DNA from: an uncultured Clostridia bacterium
GTDB taxonomy: Bacteria > Bacillota > Clostridia > Christensenellales > Aristaeellaceae
NCBI GenBank assembly: GCA_934636105.1
Contig: CAKTZR010000009.1
Span: 41,540-105,539 of the forward strand
DNA length: 64,000 nt
Reading direction: 5' to 3'
Positions 8,639-16,651 of the stretch are shown here, one piece after another; the stretch's first letter is position 1, and every line of letters starts with the position of its first letter. The notes beneath the pieces were generated by a model that worked only from the letters and a program-made list of their open reading frames with translations, was not told the origin of the DNA and made no database searches. A program made the translations under genes and the position numbers.

Positions 8639-10951
8639 TTCAACGGATTTGAGCGCTTCAACCATGTCGATCTTCTGTACCTTGCGCGCCAGCATCCGCT
8701 GGAGCAGCTCGGAGAACAGATAGGTGACGACACAGGCGATGACGATGGATTTGATCGTCGGCGCGCCGGGATAGAAGCCGCTCTCCGGCTCGCAGGTGTG
8801 CATGATGACGTCCGTCAGCATAATGCCCGGCCAGATGCCCAGCGCCACGCCGAAGAAGGAGATGATGGAGTTTTCACGCATAATCAGGTGGCGGATTTCC
8901 TTCTGGTGATAGCCCAGCACCTTGAGCGTCGCATATTCGCGCGTGCGCTCGACGAAGTTCATCAGGCCCATGTTGTAGCAGATGACAAACGCCAGCGCCA
9001 GCGCGATGCAGGTCAGCATCGTGAACACGGCGGAGAGCGAATCGAGCATCTGCATCATGTCGTCGATCAGTTCGGCGGGGTAATCCAGACTGTCCACCTC
9101 GTCCATATCCGCCAGTTCGGCGAGGTAGCTTTCGTTCGCATTCTTGAGCATCAGGCCGGTGGGCACAAATTCGCCCTTGCGCAGGGATTCCCACGTCGTG
9201 CGGTTGAGGTAAATGCCCTGCGTGACGTTGTTGTAGACGATCTGGCCGATGGTGATGGCAAACGGCTCGTCGTCGCCGGGCAGGTAAACGCGAACCGTGT
9301 CGCCGACGTGCAGGTTGAGCGTCTGCGTCAGTTTATAGGTGACGGCCGCCGTGCCGGTTTCCAGCCGGACGAAGCTCTCGTTTTTGCCGAGATGGATCAT
9401 CGTCTGGTCGTCTTCCAGCACGGTCATGCGCTCGGTGCGCGTGCCTGCATCGGTGCGAAGCGAGACGGATTTTTCCATCAGGCATTCGGCGGCGTCCGCG
9501 TCGGCGCGGCGCTCATAGCTTTCGGCCTTATCGACCGTGCCGGTCAGGTTGGCGATCACGTCGTAATCCAGCGACTTGGTGTAATACTTGACGCTCAGCG
9601 ACGTGACGGAATCCTGAAGGCCCAGCGAGGTGATAATCAGCATCGTACAGCACAGCAGGCCGACAAGCATCATGATGGTGCGCAGCTTGTTGCGCATCAG
9701 GTTGCGGACGACCATCTTCGTGTTGAAGCTGAACCGCGACCACAGCCATGTGATGCGCTCCAGCAGGATGCGCTTGCCGTTTTTCGGCGGCTTGGCGCGC
9801 AGCAGCGAGGCCGTGCATTCCTTCGCCGCGCTCTTGTAGGAGTGCAGCAGGATGAACACGCTCATCACAACGCTGAGCACCGTCATGCCCCACGCGAAGG
9901 CGGAGATCGGCGGCGTGAGCCGATAGGGCATTTCGTTCTGCGCGATCAGCGTATCCCACAGCAGGTAGGGCAGGGTGCTGTGGCCGATGAGCGTGCCCAG
10001 CACCGCGCCGACCGCCGACGGGGCGATGGCGTAGGAGAGGTAGTGCATCTTGATCTGATGCGCGGAGAAGCCCAGCGCCTGAAGCGTGCCCATCTGCATG
10101 CGCTGGTTGTCGATCATACGGGAGAGGGTCGTCATGACGATCAGCGCGGCGACGGCGTAGGCCAGCACCGGGAAGATGAGCGTCATGTTTTCAAACATCT
10201 GCGCGTCGTTGTTGGCGCGCGCCGTGCTCATGTGCGCGGTGCGGTCCACGACCAGCGCGTCGGGCAAAGCGGCTTCAATCTCGGCCTGTACGGTATCGCT
10301 GTCCGCGCCGCCCGTCATGGTGGCGACAATCTGCGTCAGCGGCAGTTCGGGAATGGCGCAGGAGTTGACGAGGATGAAGCCGTACTTATCCGGGTTGGCG
10401 GCCATGCCGTCGGTGACGACGATGTATTCCGGGCTGACGACAATGCCGCGGATGGTAAACGGATATTGCTGACCGTTCAGCTTCACCGTCAGCCGGTCGC
10501 CCAGCGAAAGGCCCTTTGACTGCGCGAAGCGCTCCTCGACGAGACAGCCGCGCGGATCGTTCGCTTCCAGCAGCTCACCCTCGCGAAGCAGGGGTTTGTT
10601 GATGGTCATTTCGCCGTCATAGACCGTGACGGAAACGGAAACGTCGCCCGACAGCATCGTATCCAGATCCGTCGAGGTGCGCGCGCAGACCTCCTTCACG
10701 TCCGGCAGGGACGCGACTTTTTCCAGTGCGGAACGGTCGGCGGTCGGAAGCGTGATCCAGAAATCGGCGAGGTTGTTTTCCTCGTAATAGGTGTTCAGCG
10801 TCGTGCGGATCATGCGCGCCGTGCCATCCAGAGCGGAGAACGCGAACGTGCCGAGCGCACACAGCGCGATGATGGAAAGAAACTGCATCGCCGCCCGCGA
10901 CATGTCGCGGTAGAGCTTCTTTCGCAGCATATTGTTCTTTGGCTTTACCAT
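8636..10951 (-). CDS. ABC transporter permease, FtsX/MacB type
   Basis: A 771-residue permease with two FtsX-like domains. It has an N-terminal helix (FLSIIALCALGTFAFS), a large extracytoplasmic region, and clusters of helices near residues 275-400. A second set follows near 430-450 and 640-770, ending in DMVEALKSVE, a tail common in this family. The start at 10951 has GGAGGATATCGC directly upstream and overlaps the ATPase stop by 7 bases; an in-frame start at 10984 lies inside the ATPase gene and lacks a site. With the ATPase and adaptor it forms a complete MacAB-like exporter. The substrate (peptide, lipid or antibiotic) cannot be told from sequence. Confidence 0.9.
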   Translation of the reverse strand: MVKPKNNMLRKKLYRDMSRAAMQFLSIIALCALGTFAFSALDGTARMIRTTLNTYYEENNLADFWITLPTADRSALEKVASLPDVKEVCARTSTDLDTMLSGDVSVSVTVYDGEMTINKPLLREGELLEANDPRGCLVEERFAQSKGLSLGDRLTVKLNGQQYPFTIRGIVVSPEYIVVTDGMAANPDKYGFILVNSCAIPELPLTQIVATMTGGADSDTVQAEIEAALPDALVVDRTAHMSTARANNDAQMFENMTLIFPVLAYAVAALIVMTTLSRMIDNQRMQMGTLQALGFSAHQIKMHYLSYAIAPSAVGAVLGTLIGHSTLPYLLWDTLIAQNEMPYRLTPPISAFAWGMTVLSVVMSVFILLHSYKSAAKECTASLLRAKPPKNGKRILLERITWLWSRFSFNTKMVVRNLMRNKLRTIMMLVGLLCCTMLIITSLGLQDSVTSLSVKYYTKSLDYDVIANLTGTVDKAESYERRADADAAECLMEKSVSLRTDAGTRTERMTVLEDDQTMIHLGKNESFVRLETGTAAVTYKLTQTLNLHVGDTVRVYLPGDDEPFAITIGQIVYNNVTQGIYLNRTTWESLRKGEFVPTGLMLKNANESYLAELADMDEVDSLDYPAELIDDMMQMLDSLSAVFTMLTCIALALAFVICYNMGLMNFVERTREYATLKVLGYHQKEIRHLIMRENSIISFFGVALGIWPGIMLTDVIMHTCEPESGFYPGAPTIKSIVIACVVTYLFSELLQRMLARKVQKIDMVEALKSVE

Positions 10952-11646
10952 GCGATATCCTCCACGCGGGCGGGATGCTCGCATGTTTCAATCGATTCGA
11001 TGCCGCCGTTCTTTACGCGGATGACGCGGTTGCCCAGCGGGGCGATCATCGCGTTGTGCGTGATGATGACGACGGTTGCGTTGTGCGTGCGGCAGACATC
11101 CGTCAGGAGCGAAAGCACCTGCACGCCGGTCTTGGAATCCAGCGCGCCGGTCGGCTCGTCGCACAGCAGCAGCGCCGGGTTCTTGCACAGCGCGCGGGCG
11201 ATGGACACGCGCTGCTGTTCGCCACCGGAAAGCTGGGCGGGGAAGTTGTTCATGCGCTTGCCCAAACCGACCTGCTCCATGATGGTCTTGGGGTCGAGCG
11301 CGTCCTTACAGACCTGACGCGCCAGCTCGACGTTTTCAAGCGCCGTGAGGTTGGGCATCAGGTTGTAAAACTGGAAGACGAAGCCGACGTCCGTGCGCCG
11401 GTAATCCGTCAGCTGCGGGCCGCGAAGGCCGGTGATCTGCTTGCCGCCGACGGTGATGGTGCCGCTGGTGGCCTTATCCATGCCGCCCAGCAGGTTCAAA
11501 ATGGTGGTTTTGCCTGCGCCGGAGGGGCCGAGCACCACGCAGAACTCACCTTTTTCCACGCTGAAATTCACGTCGTCCACGGCTTTCACCACGGTGTCAC
11601 CCGTCTGATAATATTTGCAGACGTGCTCAAAGTTGATATAGCCCAC
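10945..11646 (-). CDS. ABC transporter ATP-binding protein, LolD/MacB type
   Basis: A 233-residue ATPase with Walker A GPSGAGKTT, Q-loop region FVFQFYNLMP, signature LSGGEQQRVSIARAL, Walker B LLLCDEPTGALD and switch His in VIITHN. This is the LolD/MacB/FtsE-like subset that partners FtsX-type permeases. The start is taken as GTG at 11646 because AAAGGAGG sits 6 bases upstream; the ATG at 11664 would place that site inside the coding sequence. It is the first gene of the exporter operon, 138 bases downstream of a consensus promoter. Confidence 0.92.
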   Translation of the reverse strand: MGYINFEHVCKYYQTGDTVVKAVDDVNFSVEKGEFCVVLGPSGAGKTTILNLLGGMDKATSGTITVGGKQITGLRGPQLTDYRRTDVGFVFQFYNLMPNLTALENVELARQVCKDALDPKTIMEQVGLGKRMNNFPAQLSGGEQQRVSIARALCKNPALLLCDEPTGALDSKTGVQVLSLLTDVCRTHNATVVIITHNAMIAPLGNRVIRVKNGGIESIETCEHPARVEDIAW

Positions 11647-11679
11647 GGAAAACCTCCTTTTCATCCCCGAAGCGGGAGT

Positions 11680-11812
11680 AAAAACAAATGCTTGTTTTTG
11701 TTTTTACGATACCCGAAAGAAAACGCCGAACAACATGCGGCGCACAACGAACGTCGTAAAAACAAAATCCTAAATTCGTTTTTATTATATGCAGGGGCGT
11801 GGTTCTTGTCAA
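11680..11812 (-). promoter_or_regulatory. promoter and palindromic leader of the ABC exporter operon
   Basis: On the minus strand TTGACA (11807-11812), 17 bases, TATAAT (11784-11789). The leader holds a near-palindrome AAAAACAAATGCTTGTTTTT (11680-11699) shaped like a TetR-family operator. It also has a perfect 12-bp inverted repeat TTGTTTTTACGA / TCGTAAAAACAA (11698-11709 and 11754-11765), and TAAAAAC...GTTTTTA arms (11757-11784) at the transcription start. The promoter is clear; assigning the palindromes to the operon's TetR protein is inference. Confidence 0.75.
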
Positions 11813-11993
11813 GCAAAAAAATGGAAAAAAGACTGACCGAAAATGAGTTAGAATTTACAAACAAATCTGGAAGCCTTTACATGGTTACCTTTTGGTGCCT
11901 ATATAATAAAAGGTGCGTACTTCACAAACTGGGTAATTGGCGTTACAATTCAAATCACCTGAAAGGAAAACCGATTCGGAAAGGAAGACTGTG

Positions 11994-12595
11994 ATGCAGA
12001 CGGAAGACTATCTTCGCTTGCTGGTGGAGGACATCCATTCCGCCGTTCTGGCGACGCTCGACGGCGAGGACCATCCGCAGACGCGCGTCATCGATATGAT
12101 GCTCTGGGACGAGCAGGGCGTGTATTTTCTGACGGCAAAGCGTTTTATCAGCAGCTGATGGGGCAGGGCTACATCGCGCTGTCGGCGACGAAGGACAAAG
12201 TTTCCGTTTCGCTGCGCGGCCGCATCCGCAACATCCATGCGGAGAAGCTTGACGAGATTTTTGCAAAAAATCCCTACATGCAGACGATTTATCCGGGTGA
12301 TACGCGCTCGGCGCTGGAGGTCTTCCATCTGTATGACGCGCAGGGCGAATATTTCGACATCCGCGACCCGGCGCATGTGGCGCGGGACAGCTTCGCCATC
12401 GGCGGAAAGCTCCAGGCTGTCGGCGGCTACGTCATCGGCAGCGCGTGTATCGGCTGCAAGCGCTGTCTGTTGGTCTGTCCGCAGCGGTGCATCGATGGCG
12501 CAAGCATTCCGGCGGTCATTGATCCGCATCACTGCCTGCATTGCGGGCGGTGCGCGGAAATCTGCCCCGCCGGCGCGGTTGAAAAACGATTCTGA
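11994..12595 (+). pseudogene. pyridoxamine 5'-phosphate oxidase-like protein with two 4Fe-4S clusters, frameshifted
   Basis: The first frame (11994-12158, good site GGAAAGGAAG) reads MQTEDYLRLLVEDIHSAVLATLDGEDHPQTRVIDMMLW and ends right after FLTAK. The second frame (12158-12595) carries on the same fold (IALSATKDKVSVSLRGRIR) and ends with two ferredoxin motifs, CIGCKRCLLVCP and CLHCGRCAEICP. In the second frame AFYQQLM directly precedes GQGYIALS, so the break is at about 12139-12142, consistent with loss of one base or of a length that leaves one (such as 7). Stop and restart overlap as TGATG, so re-initiation could still yield two pieces. The intact family is a flavin-binding split-barrel fused to ferredoxin clusters. 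A sequencing error is the alternative to a true pseudogene. Confidence 0.8.
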
Positions 12596-12601
12596 ACATC
12601 A

Positions 12602-12644
12602 AAAAAGCATCTGTTTCCTGACGAAAAGGGAGCAGATGCTTTTT
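12602..12644. terminator. bidirectional terminator
   Basis: A perfect 12-bp stem AAAAAGCATCTG / CAGATGCTTTTT between convergent genes, with A and T tracts on both sides. Confidence 0.85.
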
Positions 12645-12647
12645 GCG

Positions 12648-13157
12648 TTATTTCAGGGAAAACGGGCCGAAGCTGTACACATATTCGTCCACGTCTTCAA
12701 AAGCGTCATAGCTTTCGCAGTCGCAGGCGATATAATCCGCGTTCACGAAGCCGGAATTGACGACGTCGCCGTGCTCATTATAAATGCGGATGTTGGCGTA
12801 ATATTTGCCCTTATAGGCGACGACATTGGTCAGCTCAAATTCGGTATCCGGGCCGACCTTGTTGGTCGTTCCGTTGGGATAATAGGCCACACGGCTGTCC
12901 CCCTTGCCGGGGGAATCCCACAGGGTGACGCGGCGGCCCGTCAGCCGCACATGGCCGTAGGCCGCGCAGGTCTCATCCGGGCAGGCAAAGGGGAGCGTAC
13001 CATCCCAATGATCCTTTCGGGCGTAGATGTGCGTGGAGAGATGGCGGGCGGCCTGCTCGCTGCCCAAAGCCTGCACGAGCGGGGATCGATCCGCCAGCGC
13101 GGGGGCGGCGAAACCCAGCGCGCCCAGCAGCAGAAACAGGCAGACGTATTTTTGCAA
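12648..13157 (-). CDS. secreted protein with SH3-like region
   Basis: A 169-residue exported protein. The start is taken as TTG at 13157, giving LQKYVCLFLLLGALGFAAPALA as a clean signal peptide with AAAGGA 8 bases upstream; an earlier in-frame TTG at 13202 would put polar residues ahead of the signal and overlaps the upstream gene. The mature part contains VRLTGRRVTLWDSPGKGDSRVAYYPNGT followed by YYANIRIYNEHGDVVNSGFVNADYI, reminiscent of a bacterial SH3 domain that binds cell wall. Two Cys pairs (CPDETC, CDC) may form disulfides. It sits 41 bases after the xpaC-like gene on the same strand. No specific function is known. Confidence 0.65.
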   Translation of the reverse strand: MQKYVCLFLLLGALGFAAPALADRSPLVQALGSEQAARHLSTHIYARKDHWDGTLPFACPDETCAAYGHVRLTGRRVTLWDSPGKGDSRVAYYPNGTTNKVGPDTEFELTNVVAYKGKYYANIRIYNEHGDVVNSGFVNADYIACDCESYDAFEDVDEYVYSFGPFSLK

Positions 13158-13198
13158 TGCAAAAATCCTTTCTGAATGCGGGAAGAAATCCGGTCGGC

Positions 13199-14011
13199 TC
13201 AATGCGCGCCCAGGGATTGATTGTCCTTGCGGTTTTGAAGCACGCTGGCAAAGGGATCGTCGTCCCGCTGGTCGTCCTCGTCGATCAGGCCGTCGGATTT
13301 GAGCATATCGCGCATCACGTCCATTTCGCTTTCCAGATCGATGAAGCGGTATTCATCCAGCGCTTCGACCTGTTTGCGGAAGGCCTTGTCGATTTCGCCG
13401 ACGGCCTGAGAGATGCGCGCGCGCACTTCGCGGGCCTTGGGGGTGTTGGCGCTCTTTTCCAGCTTGGCGCGCGCTTCAAGCAGGCGGAGCGTGGTCGGCA
13501 GATAATAGCGCAGGAAGGTGCGAAGCTGGGAGAGGAGCTGCGGGCGCTGCTCCAAAATGGAGAGAATCTGGCCGCAGCTGTTTTCGATGGAATCGATCTG
13601 TGCGGAAAGCTCCGGGTCTGGAATCAGGTCGTTGGCGTGGCGGATGCGGCGCATGGCGGCGCGGCCTTCGCGGATGACCTCGTTCACCTCGTCGTCGGCT
13701 CCGTCGTTCTGCGCATCCTCGGCAGGCTGGGCCTCGCGGCGCGCGCGGGAAGCGGAGGTTTCGGTCTTCTGCCATTCGTCCTCGATCTCCGCGTCGTCGG
13801 TCACGGTATAATCCGCGTCGGCGTGGTGCGGGGCGTATCCGGCGCTCCATTCATCCTGCGCGTCCTCATCGTCCGCAGCCTTGGTCAGCGCGTGGAAGAT
13901 GACATAGACGACCGCCAGGCCGATGGGGCCGCCGATGGCTACCGACATGGCATACCACGCCCAACGGGGCAGATAATCCAGTTTATGAAGGAGCTGCTTC
14001 GCGTTTTTCAT
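13199..14011 (-). CDS. XpaC-like (5-bromo-4-chloroindolyl phosphate hydrolysis family) protein
   Basis: A 270-residue protein with an N-terminal membrane helix pair (WAWYAMSVAIGGPIGLAVVYVIFHAL), an acidic low-complexity linker (residues 45-110) and a helical C-terminal domain. The segment IPDPELSAQIDSIENSC...LRTFLRYYLPTTLRLLEAR is the hallmark of the XpaC family. In Bacillus, xpaC is usually next to a TelA/YceH toxic-anion resistance gene; none is present here. The site GGAGGATATTGAA precedes the ATG. A consensus-like promoter lies at 14065-14093. The biochemical role of the family is not established, despite its name. Confidence 0.85.
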   Translation of the reverse strand: MKNAKQLLHKLDYLPRWAWYAMSVAIGGPIGLAVVYVIFHALTKAADDEDAQDEWSAGYAPHHADADYTVTDDAEIEDEWQKTETSASRARREAQPAEDAQNDGADDEVNEVIREGRAAMRRIRHANDLIPDPELSAQIDSIENSCGQILSILEQRPQLLSQLRTFLRYYLPTTLRLLEARAKLEKSANTPKAREVRARISQAVGEIDKAFRKQVEALDEYRFIDLESEMDVMRDMLKSDGLIDEDDQRDDDPFASVLQNRKDNQSLGAH

Positions 14012-14064
14012 TTCAATATCCTCCGGGATAAGGCTTCTGCAATCGTTTGCTTATGATGGATATC

Positions 14065-14093
14065 ATTATAGCAAACTATGAAGCGGTTGTCAT
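14065..14093 (-). promoter_or_regulatory. promoter of xpaC-like gene
   Basis: On the minus strand ATGACA (14088-14093), a 17-base spacer and TATAAT (14065-14070). Confidence 0.6.
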
Positions 14094-14104
14094 CAAAAAG
14101 GACG

Positions 14105-14136
14105 AAAAAATGCCCGTGCCGAAAATCGGACGGGCA
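14105..14136 (-). terminator. terminator after AI-2E-family gene
   Basis: On the minus strand GCCCGTCCGA pairs with TCGGCACGGGC (one bulge), followed by six T residues; it lies a few bases past the stop at 14143. Confidence 0.8.
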
Positions 14137-14142
14137 AAGGCG

Positions 14143-15402
14143 TTATTCGGGGTTCTTCCGGCCAAAGGAGAAGCGTTTTTTCTTCTCGCCGTTTTTGGCA
14201 GCGGGGCGCGCAGCCGGCGGCTCCTGCGTCTTGGTCGGCACGGGGCGCGCAACGGTCTGGCGGATATCGTTCGCGACGAAACGGATATCGCCAATGAAGC
14301 CGTCCAGCACGCCGGTTTTCAGGAAGTTCACGCCGGTGATCCAGATGATTGGGGCGACGACCAGACCCGTCACGCCCGCGATGCGCATGCCCGCATACAT
14401 GGAGAACAGCATTTGCAGCGAGGAGAAGCCCGTCGCGCCGCCGAGAATGCGCGGTTCAAAGATGCGGCGGATGATATACAGAATGCCGTAGAGCAGCAGC
14501 AGCTTCCAGCCCATGTCGAACAAGCCGATGGCCATGCAGATCAGTCCCCACGGCACCAGCACCGTGCCCGCGCCGAAGAAGGGGATGAAATCCAGAAACG
14601 CCAGAATCAGCGCGATGGGCAGGGGATAAGGTACGCCGATGAGGAAGAAGGCCACGAGGATGATGCCCATATCCAGCAGAGCGAAAATCAGCTGGGAGCG
14701 GAAGAAGCCGAACACCGCCGCGCGGAAGCTGTGGCCCATCAGGCGGACGGAGTTTTTGCCGCGCACGCCGAGGTAGCTGTAAATGTTTTCACGCAGATTC
14801 GGGAAATCCGCCGTGATGATGCAGCTGGCGAGCACGAGCACCGTCAGGAAGATGATGAAACTCGGCACTTCCAGCGCGACGCTGCGGGAAATGCTCATCA
14901 CATAGCCGAGCGCGCCGGAGAGCAGGGTTTTGAGCCATTCCCAAGCGCTGTTGAGCAGGGAAAAGATTTCATCGCTTACGCCCGCGTATTCGGCGGGGAG
15001 CTTGGCCAGCACCTCCTGCAGCCAGGTGACCAGCTCGTTATACAGCCCCTGCAAATCGGCGATAAAGGTCGGTACGCTGCGCGCCAGATCGATGGCCTGC
15101 GAAACGAGCTGGCCCGCAAAGAACAGGCATAACCCGAACAGCAGGGCATAGAACACCAGCACGAGGATATAGGAAAACAGTTTGCGCGTCAGCCGCATGT
15201 GGCGCTGAAGCCACGCGATGACGGGGTTGAACATCCACGCCATGATGAACGCGAGGATAAACGGCAGCAGAATGCCGACAATCGGCCCGCCGAGCAGCGC
15301 GACGGCGACTACGCCGACGACGGTGATGCAGACCTCGGCAATCAGGCGCAGATAGGTTTTCCGCCGCTCGTTCATCGGCTGCGGCGTTTGGGAATCGATC
15401 AT
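14143..15402 (-). CDS. AI-2E family / YtvI-like membrane permease
   Basis: A 419-residue polytopic protein with about eight helices. They come in two N-terminal blocks (ICTVVGVVAVALLGGPIVGILLPFILAFIMAWMF) and a C-terminal block, after a long extracytoplasmic helix region (residues about 105-175). The loop GVPYPLPIALILAFLDFIPFFGAGTVLVPW is the most conserved signature of the AI-2E/YdiK/PerM family. Members have been linked to autoinducer export, Na+/H+ antiport and, in sporulating Firmicutes (YtvI), sporulation; which applies is unknown. The C-terminus is basic. The ATG at 15402 is chosen; an adjacent TTG at 15405 is possible. It lies 35 bases downstream of the LCP gene, so probably co-transcribed. 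Confidence 0.85.
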   Translation of the reverse strand: MIDSQTPQPMNERRKTYLRLIAEVCITVVGVVAVALLGGPIVGILLPFILAFIMAWMFNPVIAWLQRHMRLTRKLFSYILVLVFYALLFGLCLFFAGQLVSQAIDLARSVPTFIADLQGLYNELVTWLQEVLAKLPAEYAGVSDEIFSLLNSAWEWLKTLLSGALGYVMSISRSVALEVPSFIIFLTVLVLASCIITADFPNLRENIYSYLGVRGKNSVRLMGHSFRAAVFGFFRSQLIFALLDMGIILVAFFLIGVPYPLPIALILAFLDFIPFFGAGTVLVPWGLICMAIGLFDMGWKLLLLYGILYIIRRIFEPRILGGATGFSSLQMLFSMYAGMRIAGVTGLVVAPIIWITGVNFLKTGVLDGFIGDIRFVANDIRQTVARPVPTKTQEPPAARPAAKNGEKKKRFSFGRKNPE

Positions 15403-15437
15403 CAAACAACCATCCTTTCAAACAGACGGGAAAGCCA

Positions 15438-16310
15438 TCATTCGGTTTTCGGCGCGGGCAGGCCGAGCGTTTCGTGCAGCAGGCGGACGTTGTTTTCCAG
15501 ATCCAGAACGACGCTGCTTTCGCCGTAGTGCCAATAGCCCTCATACGGTACGGCGGAACGGATGACCTTTGCGCCGCGCATCCACAGCGCATCGAAGACG
15601 AGTTTTGCCTGCTCGCCGCCGGTCAGGGAGGACTGCCATGCATGATCCATGCTCTTGACGACGGAAACCACGTTCGCCGCGGTCATCTTCTTTGTCCGCT
15701 GAACCAGCGCGGAAAAGAGCTTGGTCTGACGGTCGCCGCGGCCGATGTCGTTATCCAGCTTGCGGCAGCGCGCGTAGCACAGGGCCTGCGCGCCGTTGAG
15801 CCGGCAGACGCCCTCGGAGAGGGGATGATCGGGATACGTGCCCTCCGTCTTATCAATATAATGCGCTTCGGCTTCGGTCAATTCAACGTCCACGCCGCCC
15901 ATCGCGTCGATGATGGAGATGACGGAGGAGAAATTGACGCGGAACCAGCCGTCGATGTTCAAATCAAACACGCGATCCAGCGTATCGATCAGCGCGGCTT
16001 CGTCCTGCGCGCGGACAATGGTGTTGAGTTTGACATTTTTATTATATTCGTTCGGCACGACAATATCGCGCGCGAAGGTGACGGTGTGGATTTTGCCGGA
16101 ATCGAAGCCGACTTGCACGAGCATCATCACGTCGCTTCGGCCGCTGTCATTCAGCGAGCCGTAGTTGTCGATGCCCATGATGAGAAAGGTCTTCGTGCCG
16201 TGCGGATGCAGCGCCAGTACGAGCGCCAGCAGCACGACGGCGACGATCAGCACAATGCGCGCCGCCTTATGGCTGCGGAAAAAGGATTGAACTTTCGAAA
16301 TACTTTGCAT
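15438..16310 (-). CDS. LytR-CpsA-Psr (LCP) family cell-wall glycopolymer transferase
   Basis: A 290-residue membrane-anchored enzyme: a short cytoplasmic N-terminus, one helix (residues 20-36), then the LCP domain. Conserved polyprenyl-phosphate-binding elements are GIDNYG, DVMMLVQV, FARDI and the Arg-rich CYARCRKLDNDIGRGDRQ. Family members transfer teichoic acid or other anionic polymers from lipid carriers to peptidoglycan. The start has GGAG 6 bases upstream. It precedes the AI-2E-family gene in the same direction. It is short for the family, since many members are 300-400 residues, but the catalytic core is complete. Confidence 0.9.
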   Translation of the reverse strand: MQSISKVQSFFRSHKAARIVLIVAVVLLALVLALHPHGTKTFLIMGIDNYGSLNDSGRSDVMMLVQVGFDSGKIHTVTFARDIVVPNEYNKNVKLNTIVRAQDEAALIDTLDRVFDLNIDGWFRVNFSSVISIIDAMGGVDVELTEAEAHYIDKTEGTYPDHPLSEGVCRLNGAQALCYARCRKLDNDIGRGDRQTKLFSALVQRTKKMTAANVVSVVKSMDHAWQSSLTGGEQAKLVFDALWMRGAKVIRSAVPYEGYWHYGESSVVLDLENNVRLLHETLGLPAPKTE

Positions 16311-16447
16311 AAGCTCCTGCCTTCTTGTACATGGTTAAAAAAAGAATGCGCATGAAAAATCCATTTCACAACATAACATAAATAGAGCCGAAAATCAAGT
16401 AAAAGGCCATGGAAAACAGATAAATTGAACGGATCAATCGATTTTTA

Positions 16448-16476
16448 TTGCGATAAGACAGATTTTCGTGTATAAT
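16448..16476 (+). promoter_or_regulatory. promoter of RNase J gene
   Basis: TTGCGA (16448-16453), a 17-base spacer and TATAAT (16471-16476). The resulting leader is about 170 bases long, unusual among the genes here. Confidence 0.75.
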
Positions 16477-16613
16477 AAAAACGTTATGGATTTTTGCGCG
16501 TCGCCGCAGGACGGCTTCGCTCAAGATAGATGCGCTGTCGGGATGACCTCCGTCGGTGCGAAGGTTTTTTGAATAGAGAAAAAGACGCCTGAAACAGTGC
16601 GTCTGTTTGAAGC

Positions 16614-16635
16614 TGCGCAGGCGGCCGCCTGCGCA
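16614..16635 (+). promoter_or_regulatory. 22-bp perfect palindrome directly upstream of the RNase J ribosome-binding site
   Basis: TGCGCAGGCGG followed by its own reverse complement. In RNA this gives a GC-only stem of about 9 bp ending a few bases before AAAGGAAA at 16638-16645. It could modulate ribosome access or RNase cleavage of the leader; that is inference. Confidence 0.6.
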
Positions 16636-16651
16636 AAGAAAGGAAATTTTT

